15,818 bases of DNA from Patescibacteria group bacterium (GTDB taxonomy: Bacteria; Patescibacteriota; Minisyncoccia; Minisyncoccales; DG-74-1), in assembly GCA_030016465.1 (NCBI GenBank), contig JASEJL010000017.1:1-15818 (forward strand). The letters run 5' to 3'. A model generated the notes under the pieces. It made no database searches. It had not been told where the DNA came from and saw only the letters and a list, made by a program, of their open reading frames with translations. Every line of letters begins with the position of its first letter. Within the stretch, counting starts at the first letter, position 1. The translations under genes were made by a program, and so were the position numbers. Shown here one piece after another: positions 6,348 through 13,099 of this stretch.

Positions 6348-6962
6348 ATGTTTAAATCTATCAACAAAATTATAAAAATTTTAATTCTCTCTGATTTTTT
6401 TGCTGTTTCTGCCTGGGGCTTAATAGCTCCTATTTTGGCAATATTTATTGTCGAAAATATCCACGGAGGTGATGCTAAAGTAGCTGGTATAGCAGTAGGA
6501 ATTTATTGGGTAGCCAAGTCAATTTTCCAAATTCCTATCGGAAGATACCTGGATAGGAATCATGGAGAGAAAGATGATTACTACTTTTTAATTATTGGTA
6601 CTTTTATAGCGGCGGTGGTTCCGATCGGATTTATTTTCGCCAGATACCCTTGGCATCTTTATTTCTGGCAGCTAGTTCATGCTATTGCTTGGGCAATGGC
6701 AATACCTGCCTGGGGCGGAATTTTTACCAGACACATCGATAAAGGAAAGGAAGCTTTTAGTTGGGGATTGGAAAGTTCGTCGATTGGTCTAGGGGCAGGA
6801 ATAGCCGGTATCATCGGAGGAATAGTGGCAAAATTTTTTGGTTTTATACCTCTTTTTCTTGGAGTAAGTATTTTAACTATCATTGCTGGTATTGTATTGT
6901 TCTTAATCTCACAAAACCTACTTCCAAAAGAAAAAATTATTTTAATTCCCAAACCAAAATGA
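6348..6962 (+). CDS. Half-size (six-helix) MFS-type membrane protein
   Basis: This 204-residue protein has six predicted membrane helices, near residues 8-35, 45-66, 77-99, 102-127, 144-169 and 171-192. Between helices 2 and 3 it carries a motif-A-like loop (IPIGRYLDRNHGEKDD). That matches one half of a major facilitator superfamily transporter, which normally has 12 helices in 400 or more residues. There is no sign of a lost second half: after the stop comes DNA polymerase X, whose ATG overlaps it (ATGA). It may work as a homodimer. The substrate is unknown. The preceding gap of 26 bases holds part of the inverted-repeat arm. Confidence 0.75.
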   Translation: MFKSINKIIKILILSDFFAVSAWGLIAPILAIFIVENIHGGDAKVAGIAVGIYWVAKSIFQIPIGRYLDRNHGEKDDYYFLIIGTFIAAVVPIGFIFARYPWHLYFWQLVHAIAWAMAIPAWGGIFTRHIDKGKEAFSWGLESSSIGLGAGIAGIIGGIVAKFFGFIPLFLGVSILTIIAGIVLFLISQNLLPKEKIILIPKPK

Positions 6963-8677
6963 GAAACCAGGAGATTGCCCGAATTTTTTATGAAATTGCT
7001 GACTTTTTGGAGATGGAAGGAGTTCAGTTTAAGCCTTATGCCTATGAGAAGGCAGCTATTACTTTGGAAACATTGAAAAAAGATGTGGCAGAAATTTACA
7101 AAGAAGGAGGAAAAAAGGCATTAGAGGGGATTCCCGGCGTGGGGAAAAGCATAGCTGAGAAAATTGAGGAATATTTAAAAACCGGAAAAATCAAATATTA
7201 CCAAGATTTAAAACGCAAAACCCCAATAAAAATGGAAGAATTGACAGCGGTTGAGGGTTTGGGTCCGAAAAGAGCAAAAGTTCTTTATCAAAAATTGGGA
7301 ATTAGAAATTTAAAAGATTTAGAAAGGGCAGCTCGGACTCACAAAATTGCTTCCTTATTTGGCTTTGATGTAAAAACTGAAAAAAACATTTTAGAAGGAA
7401 TCGCCTTTTTAAAAAGGAGCAAGGGGAGATTTTTATTAGGAGAGATCTTACCTGTAGTAAAGGAAGTTTATGAAAAATTGAAAAACTTAAAAGAAGTAAA
7501 AAGAGTTGACCCGGCAGGTTCTGTCAGAAGAATGAAAGAAACCATTGGCGACGTTGATTTTTTAGTAATCACTCAGCCGGGCGGAGAGGAAAAAATAATG
7601 GATTTTTTTACTTCTTTACCGGGAATTATCAAAATCTGGGGAAAAGGAACCACCAAGGCATCGGTCAGAATGAAAGAGGGTTTTGATATGGATATTAGGG
7701 TAGTGCCGGCCAGAAGTTACGGGTCGGCTTTACAATATTTTACTGGCTCAAAAGAACATAACATTGCCACTCGGAAAATTGCCATGGATAAAGGATTAAA
7801 ACTTTCAGAATATGGACTTTTTCGCGGACCGAAAATGATTGTTGGAAAAACTGAGGAAGAAGTTTACAAAACTCTTGGAATGCAATGGGTACCACCAGAA
7901 TTAAGAGAAAATCAGGGAGAAATTGAGGCAGCCTTGGAAGGAAAATTGCCCAAATTGATTGATTACAGAGATATTAAGGGTGACCTCCATTGTCACTCCA
8001 AATGGGATGGCGGAACAAATTCAATTGAAGAAGTAGTCAAAACAGCCCAGGAAATGGGTTATGAATATTTGGGAATTTCTGACCATACAAAATTTTTGAG
8101 AATTGAACATGGATTAGACGAGAAAAAACTATCAGAGCAAAGAAAAGAAATAGAAAAATTAAATTCTAAATTAAAAAATTTCAAAATTTTACAGGGAGCA
8201 GAAACCAATATTATGGCAGATGGTTCAATCGATATTAAAGACGAAGCTTTAAAAAAATTAGATTATGTTATTGCCGGAATTCACTCAAACTTCAAAATGG
8301 AAAAAGAAAAAATGACCGAAAGAATAATTAAAGCAATGAAAAATCCAAATGTCGATATTATTTCTCATCCAACCGGCCGAATTTTAAAGAGAAGAGATGA
8401 ATACCAAATTGATTTCGATAAAATTTTAAGAGCAGCAAAAGAAACAAAAACAATTTTAGAAATCAATTCTTTTCCCGAAAGATTAGATTTAAATGATCAA
8501 AATATCAGGAGGGCAAAAGAAGCCGGTGTAAAAATGATTATTAACACCGATGCCCATCATAAAGACCAATTGAGGTATATAGAATTTGGTATTGCTCAAG
8601 CCCGTCGGGGCTGGGTTGAAAAAGAAGACATAATAAATACCAAACCTTTAGAGAAACTCTTAAAGTTTTTTAAATAA
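6959..8677 (+). CDS. polX: DNA polymerase X with PHP domain
   Basis: This 572-residue enzyme has the full bacterial PolX layout. Two helix-hairpin-helix motifs (LEGIPGVGKSIAEKI near 55-69 and VEGLGPKRAK near 97-106) come first. The nucleotidyltransferase site follows, with GSVRRMKETIGDVDF (Asp198, Asp200), FDMDIR (Asp243, Asp245) and TGSKEHN. The C-terminal PHP phosphoesterase has DLHCHS (from 342), ISDHTKF, GAETNI, a late HPTGR and NTDAHH (529-534). It fills short gaps in base-excision or end repair, and the PHP part gives 3'-5' exonuclease or 3'-phosphatase activity. ATG at 6959 is chosen because it overlaps the MFS stop (ATGA) and matches the family N-terminus; the frame stays open to 6761 but that part is MFS coding sequence read out of frame. 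Confidence 0.95.
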   Translation: MRNQEIARIFYEIADFLEMEGVQFKPYAYEKAAITLETLKKDVAEIYKEGGKKALEGIPGVGKSIAEKIEEYLKTGKIKYYQDLKRKTPIKMEELTAVEGLGPKRAKVLYQKLGIRNLKDLERAARTHKIASLFGFDVKTEKNILEGIAFLKRSKGRFLLGEILPVVKEVYEKLKNLKEVKRVDPAGSVRRMKETIGDVDFLVITQPGGEEKIMDFFTSLPGIIKIWGKGTTKASVRMKEGFDMDIRVVPARSYGSALQYFTGSKEHNIATRKIAMDKGLKLSEYGLFRGPKMIVGKTEEEVYKTLGMQWVPPELRENQGEIEAALEGKLPKLIDYRDIKGDLHCHSKWDGGTNSIEEVVKTAQEMGYEYLGISDHTKFLRIEHGLDEKKLSEQRKEIEKLNSKLKNFKILQGAETNIMADGSIDIKDEALKKLDYVIAGIHSNFKMEKEKMTERIIKAMKNPNVDIISHPTGRILKRRDEYQIDFDKILRAAKETKTILEINSFPERLDLNDQNIRRAKEAGVKMIINTDAHHKDQLRYIEFGIAQARRGWVEKEDIINTKPLEKLLKFFK

Positions 8678-8711
8678 GAAATTGCAATAAAAAATGGCTA
8701 ACTAGAAAAAT

Positions 8712-8740
8712 TTGACAAAGAGTTTTTTAAAAAATATAAT
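8712..8740 (+). promoter_or_regulatory. Perfect consensus promoter, leaderless start
   Basis: TTGACA at 8712-8717, a 17-base spacer and TATAAT at 8735-8740 match the sigma-70 consensus exactly. The expected start of transcription is about 8747, with the ATG at 8750, so the mRNA should be leaderless. It precedes a toxin-antitoxin pair and a run of genes reaching guaB. Confidence 0.85.
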
Positions 8741-8749
8741 GAAATAAAT

Positions 8750-8983
8750 ATGGTTGAGAGCGTTACTATTTCCAAAAAAGAATATCAGAAACTCTTAGAG
8801 AAAGCTTTTAAATATGAGTATTTATCCCAGATATTAAAAGAAAAAAAGGATATTTTTGCTTCTCCACCAACTCGGAAAATAAAAGAAATTATTAAAAGTT
8901 TTAGAGAGACAAAACTTTATTCTCCTCAATTTCTTAAAAGTTTAGAAAAAGGGCTAAAAAGGTCTTCTTACTTTCAAAAATGA
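8750..8983 (+). CDS. Putative antitoxin of RelE-type pair
   Basis: This 77-residue protein opens with VESVTISKKEYQKLLEKA, the strand-helix start typical of small type II antitoxins. It continues as charged helices (KIKEIIKSFRETKLYS, FLKSLEKGLKRSSYF). It overlaps the downstream RelE-like gene by four bases (ATGA), the usual antitoxin-then-toxin arrangement. The assignment rests on this pairing and on N-terminal resemblance; I cannot place it in a named antitoxin family. The ATG lies 9 bases after the TATAAT box, so it is probably translated from a leaderless mRNA. The C-terminal half would wrap the toxin. Confidence 0.65.
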   Translation: MVESVTISKKEYQKLLEKAFKYEYLSQILKEKKDIFASPPTRKIKEIIKSFRETKLYSPQFLKSLEKGLKRSSYFQK

Positions 8984-9228
8984 AAATTCTTCCTTTGCAT
9001 CCGGAAATTAAGGAATATTTAAAGAAAAGAAATTTAGAAAAGAAATTTGAAAAACAAAAGATTTTATTTGAAAAGAATCCATTTTACCCTAGTTTAAAAA
9101 CTGAGCTTTTAGAACCAAGAAAAATGAGAATTTGGAGTTTTAGACTCGATAGGAAATATCGGGCAATTTTTATTTTTCATAATAAAGAAACAATAGAAAT
9201 TATAGATATAACCGACCATTATCGATAA
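8980..9228 (+). CDS. RelE/ParE-superfamily toxin
   Basis: This 82-residue basic protein has the RelE/ParE fold signature. An N-terminal helix pair rich in Lys and Glu is followed by the strand block KMRIWSFRLDRKYRAIFIF (about residues 47-65) and the C-terminal IEIIDITDHYR. The Arg residues of the central strands and the final H-Y-R are the usual active-site positions for mRNA cleavage at the ribosome. Length fits the family. It overlaps the antitoxin gene by four bases and is followed after three bases by the Nudix gene. Whether it acts on mRNA like RelE or on gyrase like ParE cannot be told. Confidence 0.75.
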   Translation: MKILPLHPEIKEYLKKRNLEKKFEKQKILFEKNPFYPSLKTELLEPRKMRIWSFRLDRKYRAIFIFHNKETIEIIDITDHYR

Positions 9229-9231
9229 ATT

Positions 9232-9675
9232 ATGGCTGTGGAAAAATCAGCTGGAGCTATAATTTTCAAGAAGAACAAAGAAATAAAATATTTGCTTTTG
9301 CATTATCCTTCTTCGGCAAAAACCCCAAAGGAATACTGGGATTTACCCAAAGGACACATTGAGAAAGGCGAGAATGAAATCGAAGCGGTGAAAAGGGAAG
9401 TTGAAGAAGAAACTGGACTAAGGGATATTGAGTTTGTAGAGGGGTTTAAAGAATGGATAAAATATTTTTTTAAATTTAAGAAAAAAAATATTTTAAAGTT
9501 TGTTACTTTTTATTTGGCTGAAACTAAGACAGAAAAAGTGAAAGTTTCATTTGAACATTTAGGATTTAAATGGTTACCATATGAAGAAGCCTTAAAGCAA
9601 CTTACTTTTAAAAACACCAAAGAAATCCTCAAAAAAGCCCACCAATTTTTAATTAAATATGTTGCCCCACGTTGA
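9232..9675 (+). CDS. Nudix hydrolase, Ap4A-pyrophosphatase-like
   Basis: This 147-residue Nudix protein has a complete Nudix box at residues 41-63: Gly41, Glu47, Arg55-Glu56, Glu59-Glu60 and Gly62, with the G-x5-E-x7-R-E-U-x-E-E-x-G-U spacing. The preceding WDLPKGHIEKGE and the AGAIIFKK start resemble bis(5'-nucleosyl)-tetraphosphatases, which split Ap4A and similar alarmones in the cytoplasm. Substrate assignment is inference. It follows the toxin gene by three bases. Its end overlaps the start of the decayed glycosyltransferase (ATG at 9659), showing that the two were once tightly coupled. Nothing in it looks damaged. Confidence 0.88.
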   Translation: MAVEKSAGAIIFKKNKEIKYLLLHYPSSAKTPKEYWDLPKGHIEKGENEIEAVKREVEEETGLRDIEFVEGFKEWIKYFFKFKKKNILKFVTFYLAETKTEKVKVSFEHLGFKWLPYEEALKQLTFKNTKEILKKAHQFLIKYVAPR

Positions 9676-10461
9676 AACACCAGTTCAAAAATTAGAAAAT
9701 TATAAAAGAATTGTTGCTAAAGAAATCTTGGAAGATATTAAAACTTTAGGCTGGCGGTTTGAAAAATTTAAGGGTTAATTTAATTAATTAATTTAATTAA
9801 TTCTACTCCTCGCGGCGGTGGAGTGGCTGAAATCTTAAAGAGTCTTGTGCCTTTAATGAAAGAAGTGGGGTTAAAAGCTGAATGGTATACTATTTTGCCC
9901 AGAGAGGATTTTTTATGATTACTAAAGAAATTCATAATGCCTTTTAGAGCAAAGAATATGGCATTCCTTTTTGGTATCGGGTAAAATATTAAAAGCATAT
10001 AGAAACGTCAGCTAAATTAATGAGAGATATGAAGCCAGATATTTGGCTAGTCCATGATTCTTAACCAGCCGGAGTAATTTCGTATTTGCTCAATTTCCAT
10101 CCAGCAATTTGTAGGTTGGATATTGATTTAACTTCGCCTAACCATGAAGCCTGGAAATTTTTTGCTGGAATTTTCGGAATAGATGATAAAATTACCCTCA
10201 GTTCAAAAGAATTTATTAAAAAAGAAATAAAAGAAAAGACAGTGGTTTTCCCGCCAGCCATTGATTTCTTGGTCCCCAAAAACCCTTGAAGTTAGATTTT
10301 TCAAAAGAAATTTTAAATGGTTATGGAATAACCTCTGATTAGAAATCCCCAATTAGCTGAAAAATTAGGAAAGGCTGTCAGAAAAACAGTCAAAGAGAAA
10401 TTTTTTAATACCTCGGCTTTTAAGAGACTATTTAAAGGGTTTTAAAGAAGTATTAAAATAG
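9659..10461 (+). pseudogene. Decayed TreT-type glycosyltransferase
   Basis: Joined frames give MLPHVETPVQKLENYKR, then STPRGGGVAEILKSL (nucleotide-sugar loop), KPDIWLVHDS, CRLDIDLTSPNHEAW and VVFPPAIDFL. This is the N-terminal domain of a GT4 glycosyltransferase like trehalose synthase TreT. In-frame stops lie near 9946, 9990 and 10062, and frameshifts near 9775 and 10285. After GYGITSD near 10340 the sequence jumps to RNPQLAEKLGKAVRKTV and PRLLRDYLKGFKEVLK, the extreme C-terminus, so most of the second Rossmann domain is deleted. At least two stops sit where family members have Gln, consistent with C-to-T change. TreT makes trehalose from NDP-glucose and glucose; the acceptor here is unknown. 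The gene is dead. Confidence 0.85.
9775..9802 (+). repeat. 13-bp tandem duplication in the pseudogene
   Basis: The 13-mer TTAATTTAATTAA occurs twice head to tail (9775-9787, 9788-9800), followed by TT. It lies just before the STPRGGG motif of the decayed glycosyltransferase and introduces stops. Removing one copy yields a readable N-S-T-P frame but does not by itself rejoin the upstream frame. Confidence 0.7.
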
Positions 10462-10467
10462 AAAAAT

Positions 10468-10989
10468 ATGGAAAACCTTTTCCAAAATTTAATCTCTTGG
10501 TTAACTTCCCGCGGCATCAAAATTCTTTTCATTTTAATTGGGGCTTATTTGGTAAATCGTTTTTTGCAAATTTTTATTGAAAAGATAATTCAAAGAGGCT
10601 TGGCAGATAGAATGAGCGAAGAGAGAAAGAAAAGGGTAGAAACCTTAGTTTCTATTTTTAGCGGAACTCTCAGGTTTGTAATTTATATTATTGCCCTTTT
10701 AATGATTTTACCTGAATTTGGAATAAATATTGCCCCGATTTTAGCCGGGCTGGGTCTGGCAGGTTTAGCGGTTGGTATGGCAGCCAAAGATATAATTTCC
10801 GATTTTATTTCCGGCATTTTTATTATTTTAGAAAACCAATATCAAATTGGCGATAAAGTAAAAATTGTTGGTATTGAAGGAAAAGTAAAAGAAATAAGTT
10901 TAAGAAGAACAGTGATTGTTGATGAAAATAATTTTTCTCATTCCATTCCCAATAGTCAAATAAAATTGGTTTCTAAAAAAGCTGAATGA
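10468..10989 (+). CDS. Minimal MscS-type mechanosensitive channel
   Basis: This 173-residue membrane protein has helices near 16-36 and 68-88, and then the MscS pore helix with its Gly/Ala pattern (APILAGLGLAGLAVGMAAKD, about 91-110). The beta domain follows (ISGIFIILENQYQIGDKVKI, then VKEISLRRTVI, SIPNSQI). It stops right after the beta domain, so the alpha-beta vestibule of E. coli MscS (286 residues) is missing. Such short forms are known among MscS-like proteins. It releases solutes under osmotic downshock. It starts 6 bases after the decayed glycosyltransferase and overlaps the alkyltransferase gene by ATGA. Confidence 0.82.
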   Translation: MENLFQNLISWLTSRGIKILFILIGAYLVNRFLQIFIEKIIQRGLADRMSEERKKRVETLVSIFSGTLRFVIYIIALLMILPEFGINIAPILAGLGLAGLAVGMAAKDIISDFISGIFIILENQYQIGDKVKIVGIEGKVKEISLRRTVIVDENNFSHSIPNSQIKLVSKKAE

Positions 10990-11267
10990 AAATGGTTTCT
11001 TTCCAAGAAAGAGTTTTTCAGGTTGTTAAAAAAATTCCCCCTGGGGAGTTTTTAACTTACAAAATGGTGGCAAAACTTGCTGGTAGGCCTTGGGCCTGGC
11101 GGGCAGTGGGAAATATTTTGAACAAAAATAAAAACCCCAAAATCCCTTGTCATCGGGTAATAAGATCAAATGGTAGAGTAGGTGGCTATAATCAAGGAAT
11201 GAAAAAGAAAATTTATTTATTAAAAAAAGAAGGAATAATTATTAAACATGGCAAAGTTGCATGCTAA
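10986..11267 (+). CDS. O6-alkylguanine-DNA alkyltransferase, single domain
   Basis: This 93-residue protein is the DNA-binding and methyl-accepting domain of the Ogt/MGMT family without the N-terminal domain. It has PPGEFLTYKMVAKLAG, the Arg-finger region AWRAVGNIL, and the active site PCHRVIRSNGRVGGY with Cys55-His56. The C-terminal KKKIYLLKKEGI helix follows. By family function it takes the alkyl group from O6-alkylguanine onto the Cys in one suicide turnover. ATG at 10986 overlaps the mscS stop; ATG at 10992 is an alternative. Its last 20 bases overlap the start of guaB, an unusually long overlap. A shortened paralog lies at 14001-14219. Confidence 0.88.
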   Translation: MKMVSFQERVFQVVKKIPPGEFLTYKMVAKLAGRPWAWRAVGNILNKNKNPKIPCHRVIRSNGRVGGYNQGMKKKIYLLKKEGIIIKHGKVAC

Positions 11268-12744
11268 TTTAGAAAATAAAGAATTTTGGTACAAAGATAT
11301 TACTCTAATTCCCAACAAGTTACCTGATTTTGAGCGTGACGAGGTTGATTTAACAACTCATTTTACCAAAAGAATAATTCTCAAAACTCCTTTTGTTTCT
11401 TCACCAATGGATACGGTGACCGAAGCCGAGATGGCCATTTTAATGGCCTTGATGGGCGGAATAGGTGTTATCCATTACAATTTTTCAACAATTGATGAGC
11501 AAATAAAAGAAGTAGAAAAAGTTAAGAGATTTCAGGCTGGATTTGTTTTCAATCCAATTGTTTTATCTCCTCAAAATACTATTAGAAATGTCTACGATAT
11601 TAATGAAAAATATGGTTTTTTTAGCACCCCAATTACTGAAGACGGAACTTTAAATTCAAAATTAATAGGAATTGTCACTCACCGAGATGTCAGATATAGA
11701 AAAGACATGGTAACCAAATTAAAGGAAGTGATGACTCCCAGAGAAAAATTAATTGTTGCCAAAAAATCAGAGACAGTTGATAAAAATAATCTTGAAGCCG
11801 CCAACAAAATATTAAGAGAGAATAATCTCGATACTTTAATCATTGTTGATAAAGAAGATAAAGTGGTGGCTTTAGTTACTGACTCCGATATTAGAAAAAA
11901 CGAAAAATATCCTTTGGCAACAAAAAATGAAAATAAGCAATTGAGAACATTTATTGCGGTTGAATCGAGATTAAAACTAGCTAGAGAAAGAATTGAGAAG
12001 GCCTATGATGCCGGGGTAGATGGAATTGTCATTGATGCCAGTGTAGTTTTCAAAGAACAGCTGGATATTGCCAAGTGGGTAAAAGAAAATTTCCCAAAAT
12101 TAGAAGTGGTGGTAGGAAATGTTGATTCAGCTGAGATGGTAAGAAAGATAATTGAAGAGGGATGGGAATATTGCGATGCTCTTCGAGTAGGAATTGGCCC
12201 AGGAGCAGCTTGCATTACTCAACAAGAACTAGGTGCTGGCCGGGCCCAAGCTTCGGCGGTATGGGAATGCGCAAAAGAAGTAAAAAAATTAGAACCAAAA
12301 TATGGTGCTCTTCCAATCATTGCTGATGGTGGAATAAAAATTCCTGATACTGAGGACCTGGCCAAACCAGGAGATATTACTAAAGCCTTAGCTCTAGGAG
12401 CTCAGACAGTAATGATGGGATCCCTACTTGCTGGGCTGGATGAATCACCTGGTGAAAAACAATTTGATTATGAAGAAAATAGAATGGTTAAAAAATATCG
12501 AGGAATGGGGTCTTTGGAGGCAATGGAAAGAAGATCGGCAGTAAGATACGCGGTTGATAAAACAAAAATCAGAATTGCTGAAGGGATAGTTACTAAAGTT
12601 CCTTATCGGGGCTCAGGTTATGACTTTATTCCTCAACTTATTGCTGGAGTTAAACAAAGTCTACAAAAACAAGGATTCAAAAACTTAAAAGAACTCCAAG
12701 AAAAAGCCGACATCCGACCTATTTGCCTAAGTTCAAACACCTAA
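11248..12744 (+). CDS. guaB: Inosine-5'-monophosphate dehydrogenase
   Basis: This 498-residue enzyme oxidises IMP to XMP with NAD+, the rate-limiting step to GMP. A TIM barrel begins with KDITLIPNKLP and PFVSSPMDTVTE. A pair of CBS domains is inserted at about residues 95-225 (GIVTHRDVRYRK, VALVTDSDIRK). The catalytic loop is GIGPGAACITQ with Cys322 as nucleophile. IADGGIK and the MMGSLLAG phosphate-binding region follow, then YRGMGSLEAM and the flap region up to EGIVTKVPYRGSG. The loop reads ACITQ and is followed by GAGRAQASAV, closer to the eukaryote-like form than to the common bacterial SICTTR. ATG at 11248 lies inside the alkyltransferase gene; its N-terminus fits the family. Confidence 0.95.
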   Translation: MAKLHANLENKEFWYKDITLIPNKLPDFERDEVDLTTHFTKRIILKTPFVSSPMDTVTEAEMAILMALMGGIGVIHYNFSTIDEQIKEVEKVKRFQAGFVFNPIVLSPQNTIRNVYDINEKYGFFSTPITEDGTLNSKLIGIVTHRDVRYRKDMVTKLKEVMTPREKLIVAKKSETVDKNNLEAANKILRENNLDTLIIVDKEDKVVALVTDSDIRKNEKYPLATKNENKQLRTFIAVESRLKLARERIEKAYDAGVDGIVIDASVVFKEQLDIAKWVKENFPKLEVVVGNVDSAEMVRKIIEEGWEYCDALRVGIGPGAACITQQELGAGRAQASAVWECAKEVKKLEPKYGALPIIADGGIKIPDTEDLAKPGDITKALALGAQTVMMGSLLAGLDESPGEKQFDYEENRMVKKYRGMGSLEAMERRSAVRYAVDKTKIRIAEGIVTKVPYRGSGYDFIPQLIAGVKQSLQKQGFKNLKELQEKADIRPICLSSNT

Positions 12745-12992
12745 TGGAAAATATAAACTTTGTAGAGATAGAGTCTAAGAAGCAACTGAGGAAAGTTTGG
12801 GAATAAAGAAACCCTCTATCTAGCACCTAGGCAAAATTTTCTTTTAGAAAATTTTGTGATATTTTGCTCTAATTTTGGAAAGTATTTTCTTTGAAAAGTC
12901 ATTCATTCAGTTAGCTAGCTATAAGCACTATTTTGCTCTCTGTGTTGCCAAGGTTAAATAATGCTTAGTAGTTTGTGATGTTTTTATCTTTT
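12745..12992. other. Gap after guaB, no gene recognised
   Basis: No open frame here resembles a protein and I see no tRNA. The stretch has a complementary pair AGATAGAG (12765-12772) and CTCTATCT (12814-12821) and the hairpin annotated separately at 12832-12856. A GAGGAAAGT run near 12788 recalls part of RNase P RNA, but nothing else of that RNA is present. It may be the 3' untranslated region of guaB plus unrecognised debris. Confidence 0.4.
12832..12856 (+). terminator. AT-rich hairpin downstream of guaB
   Basis: Bases 12832-12842 and 12846-12856 pair perfectly (11 bp) around a TTT loop. The stem has only four G-C pairs and no immediate T tract, so it could protect the 3' end or act as a weak terminator. 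Confidence 0.4.
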
Positions 12993-13022
12993 TTGACATG
13001 GTAAAATTAGATGCTTTTATAT
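12993..13022 (+). promoter_or_regulatory. Candidate promoter for PP-loop gene
   Basis: A perfect TTGACA at 12993-12998 is followed after 17-18 bases by TTTATA/TTATAT (13016-13022). It would give a leader of roughly 70 bases that runs through the glycosyltransferase scrap to the ATG at 13097. Confidence 0.5.
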
Positions 13023-13030
13023 AGGAATTA

Positions 13031-13099
13031 TTGAAATTTCTATACAATAAGACTTTTAAGAGACTATTTAAAGCTTTTTAGAGAATTAGTTTCAATATG
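13031..13099 (+). pseudogene. C-terminal scrap of a second glycosyltransferase
   Basis: After a TGA, this frame reads NFYTIRLLRDYLKLFRELVSI and ends in TGA at 13097-13099, overlapping the next start codon (ATGA). It matches the C-terminus PRLLRDYLKGF of the decayed glycosyltransferase at 9659-10461, and a 21-base run is identical between them (10417-10437 and 13053-13073). Nothing else of the enzyme is visible upstream, so this is all that remains of a second copy or of a rearranged duplicate. Confidence 0.6.

Noticed and set aside
6761..6958. Longer N-terminus for DNA polymerase X
   Set aside because: This part is MFS coding sequence read out of frame; the family N-terminus and the ATGA overlap place the start at 6959.
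12760..12860. Possible RNase P RNA because of a GAGGAAAGT-x-x-GGG run near 12788
   Set aside because: The rest of the conserved core, including an ACAGAA-type segment at the 3' side, is absent and the space is too short.
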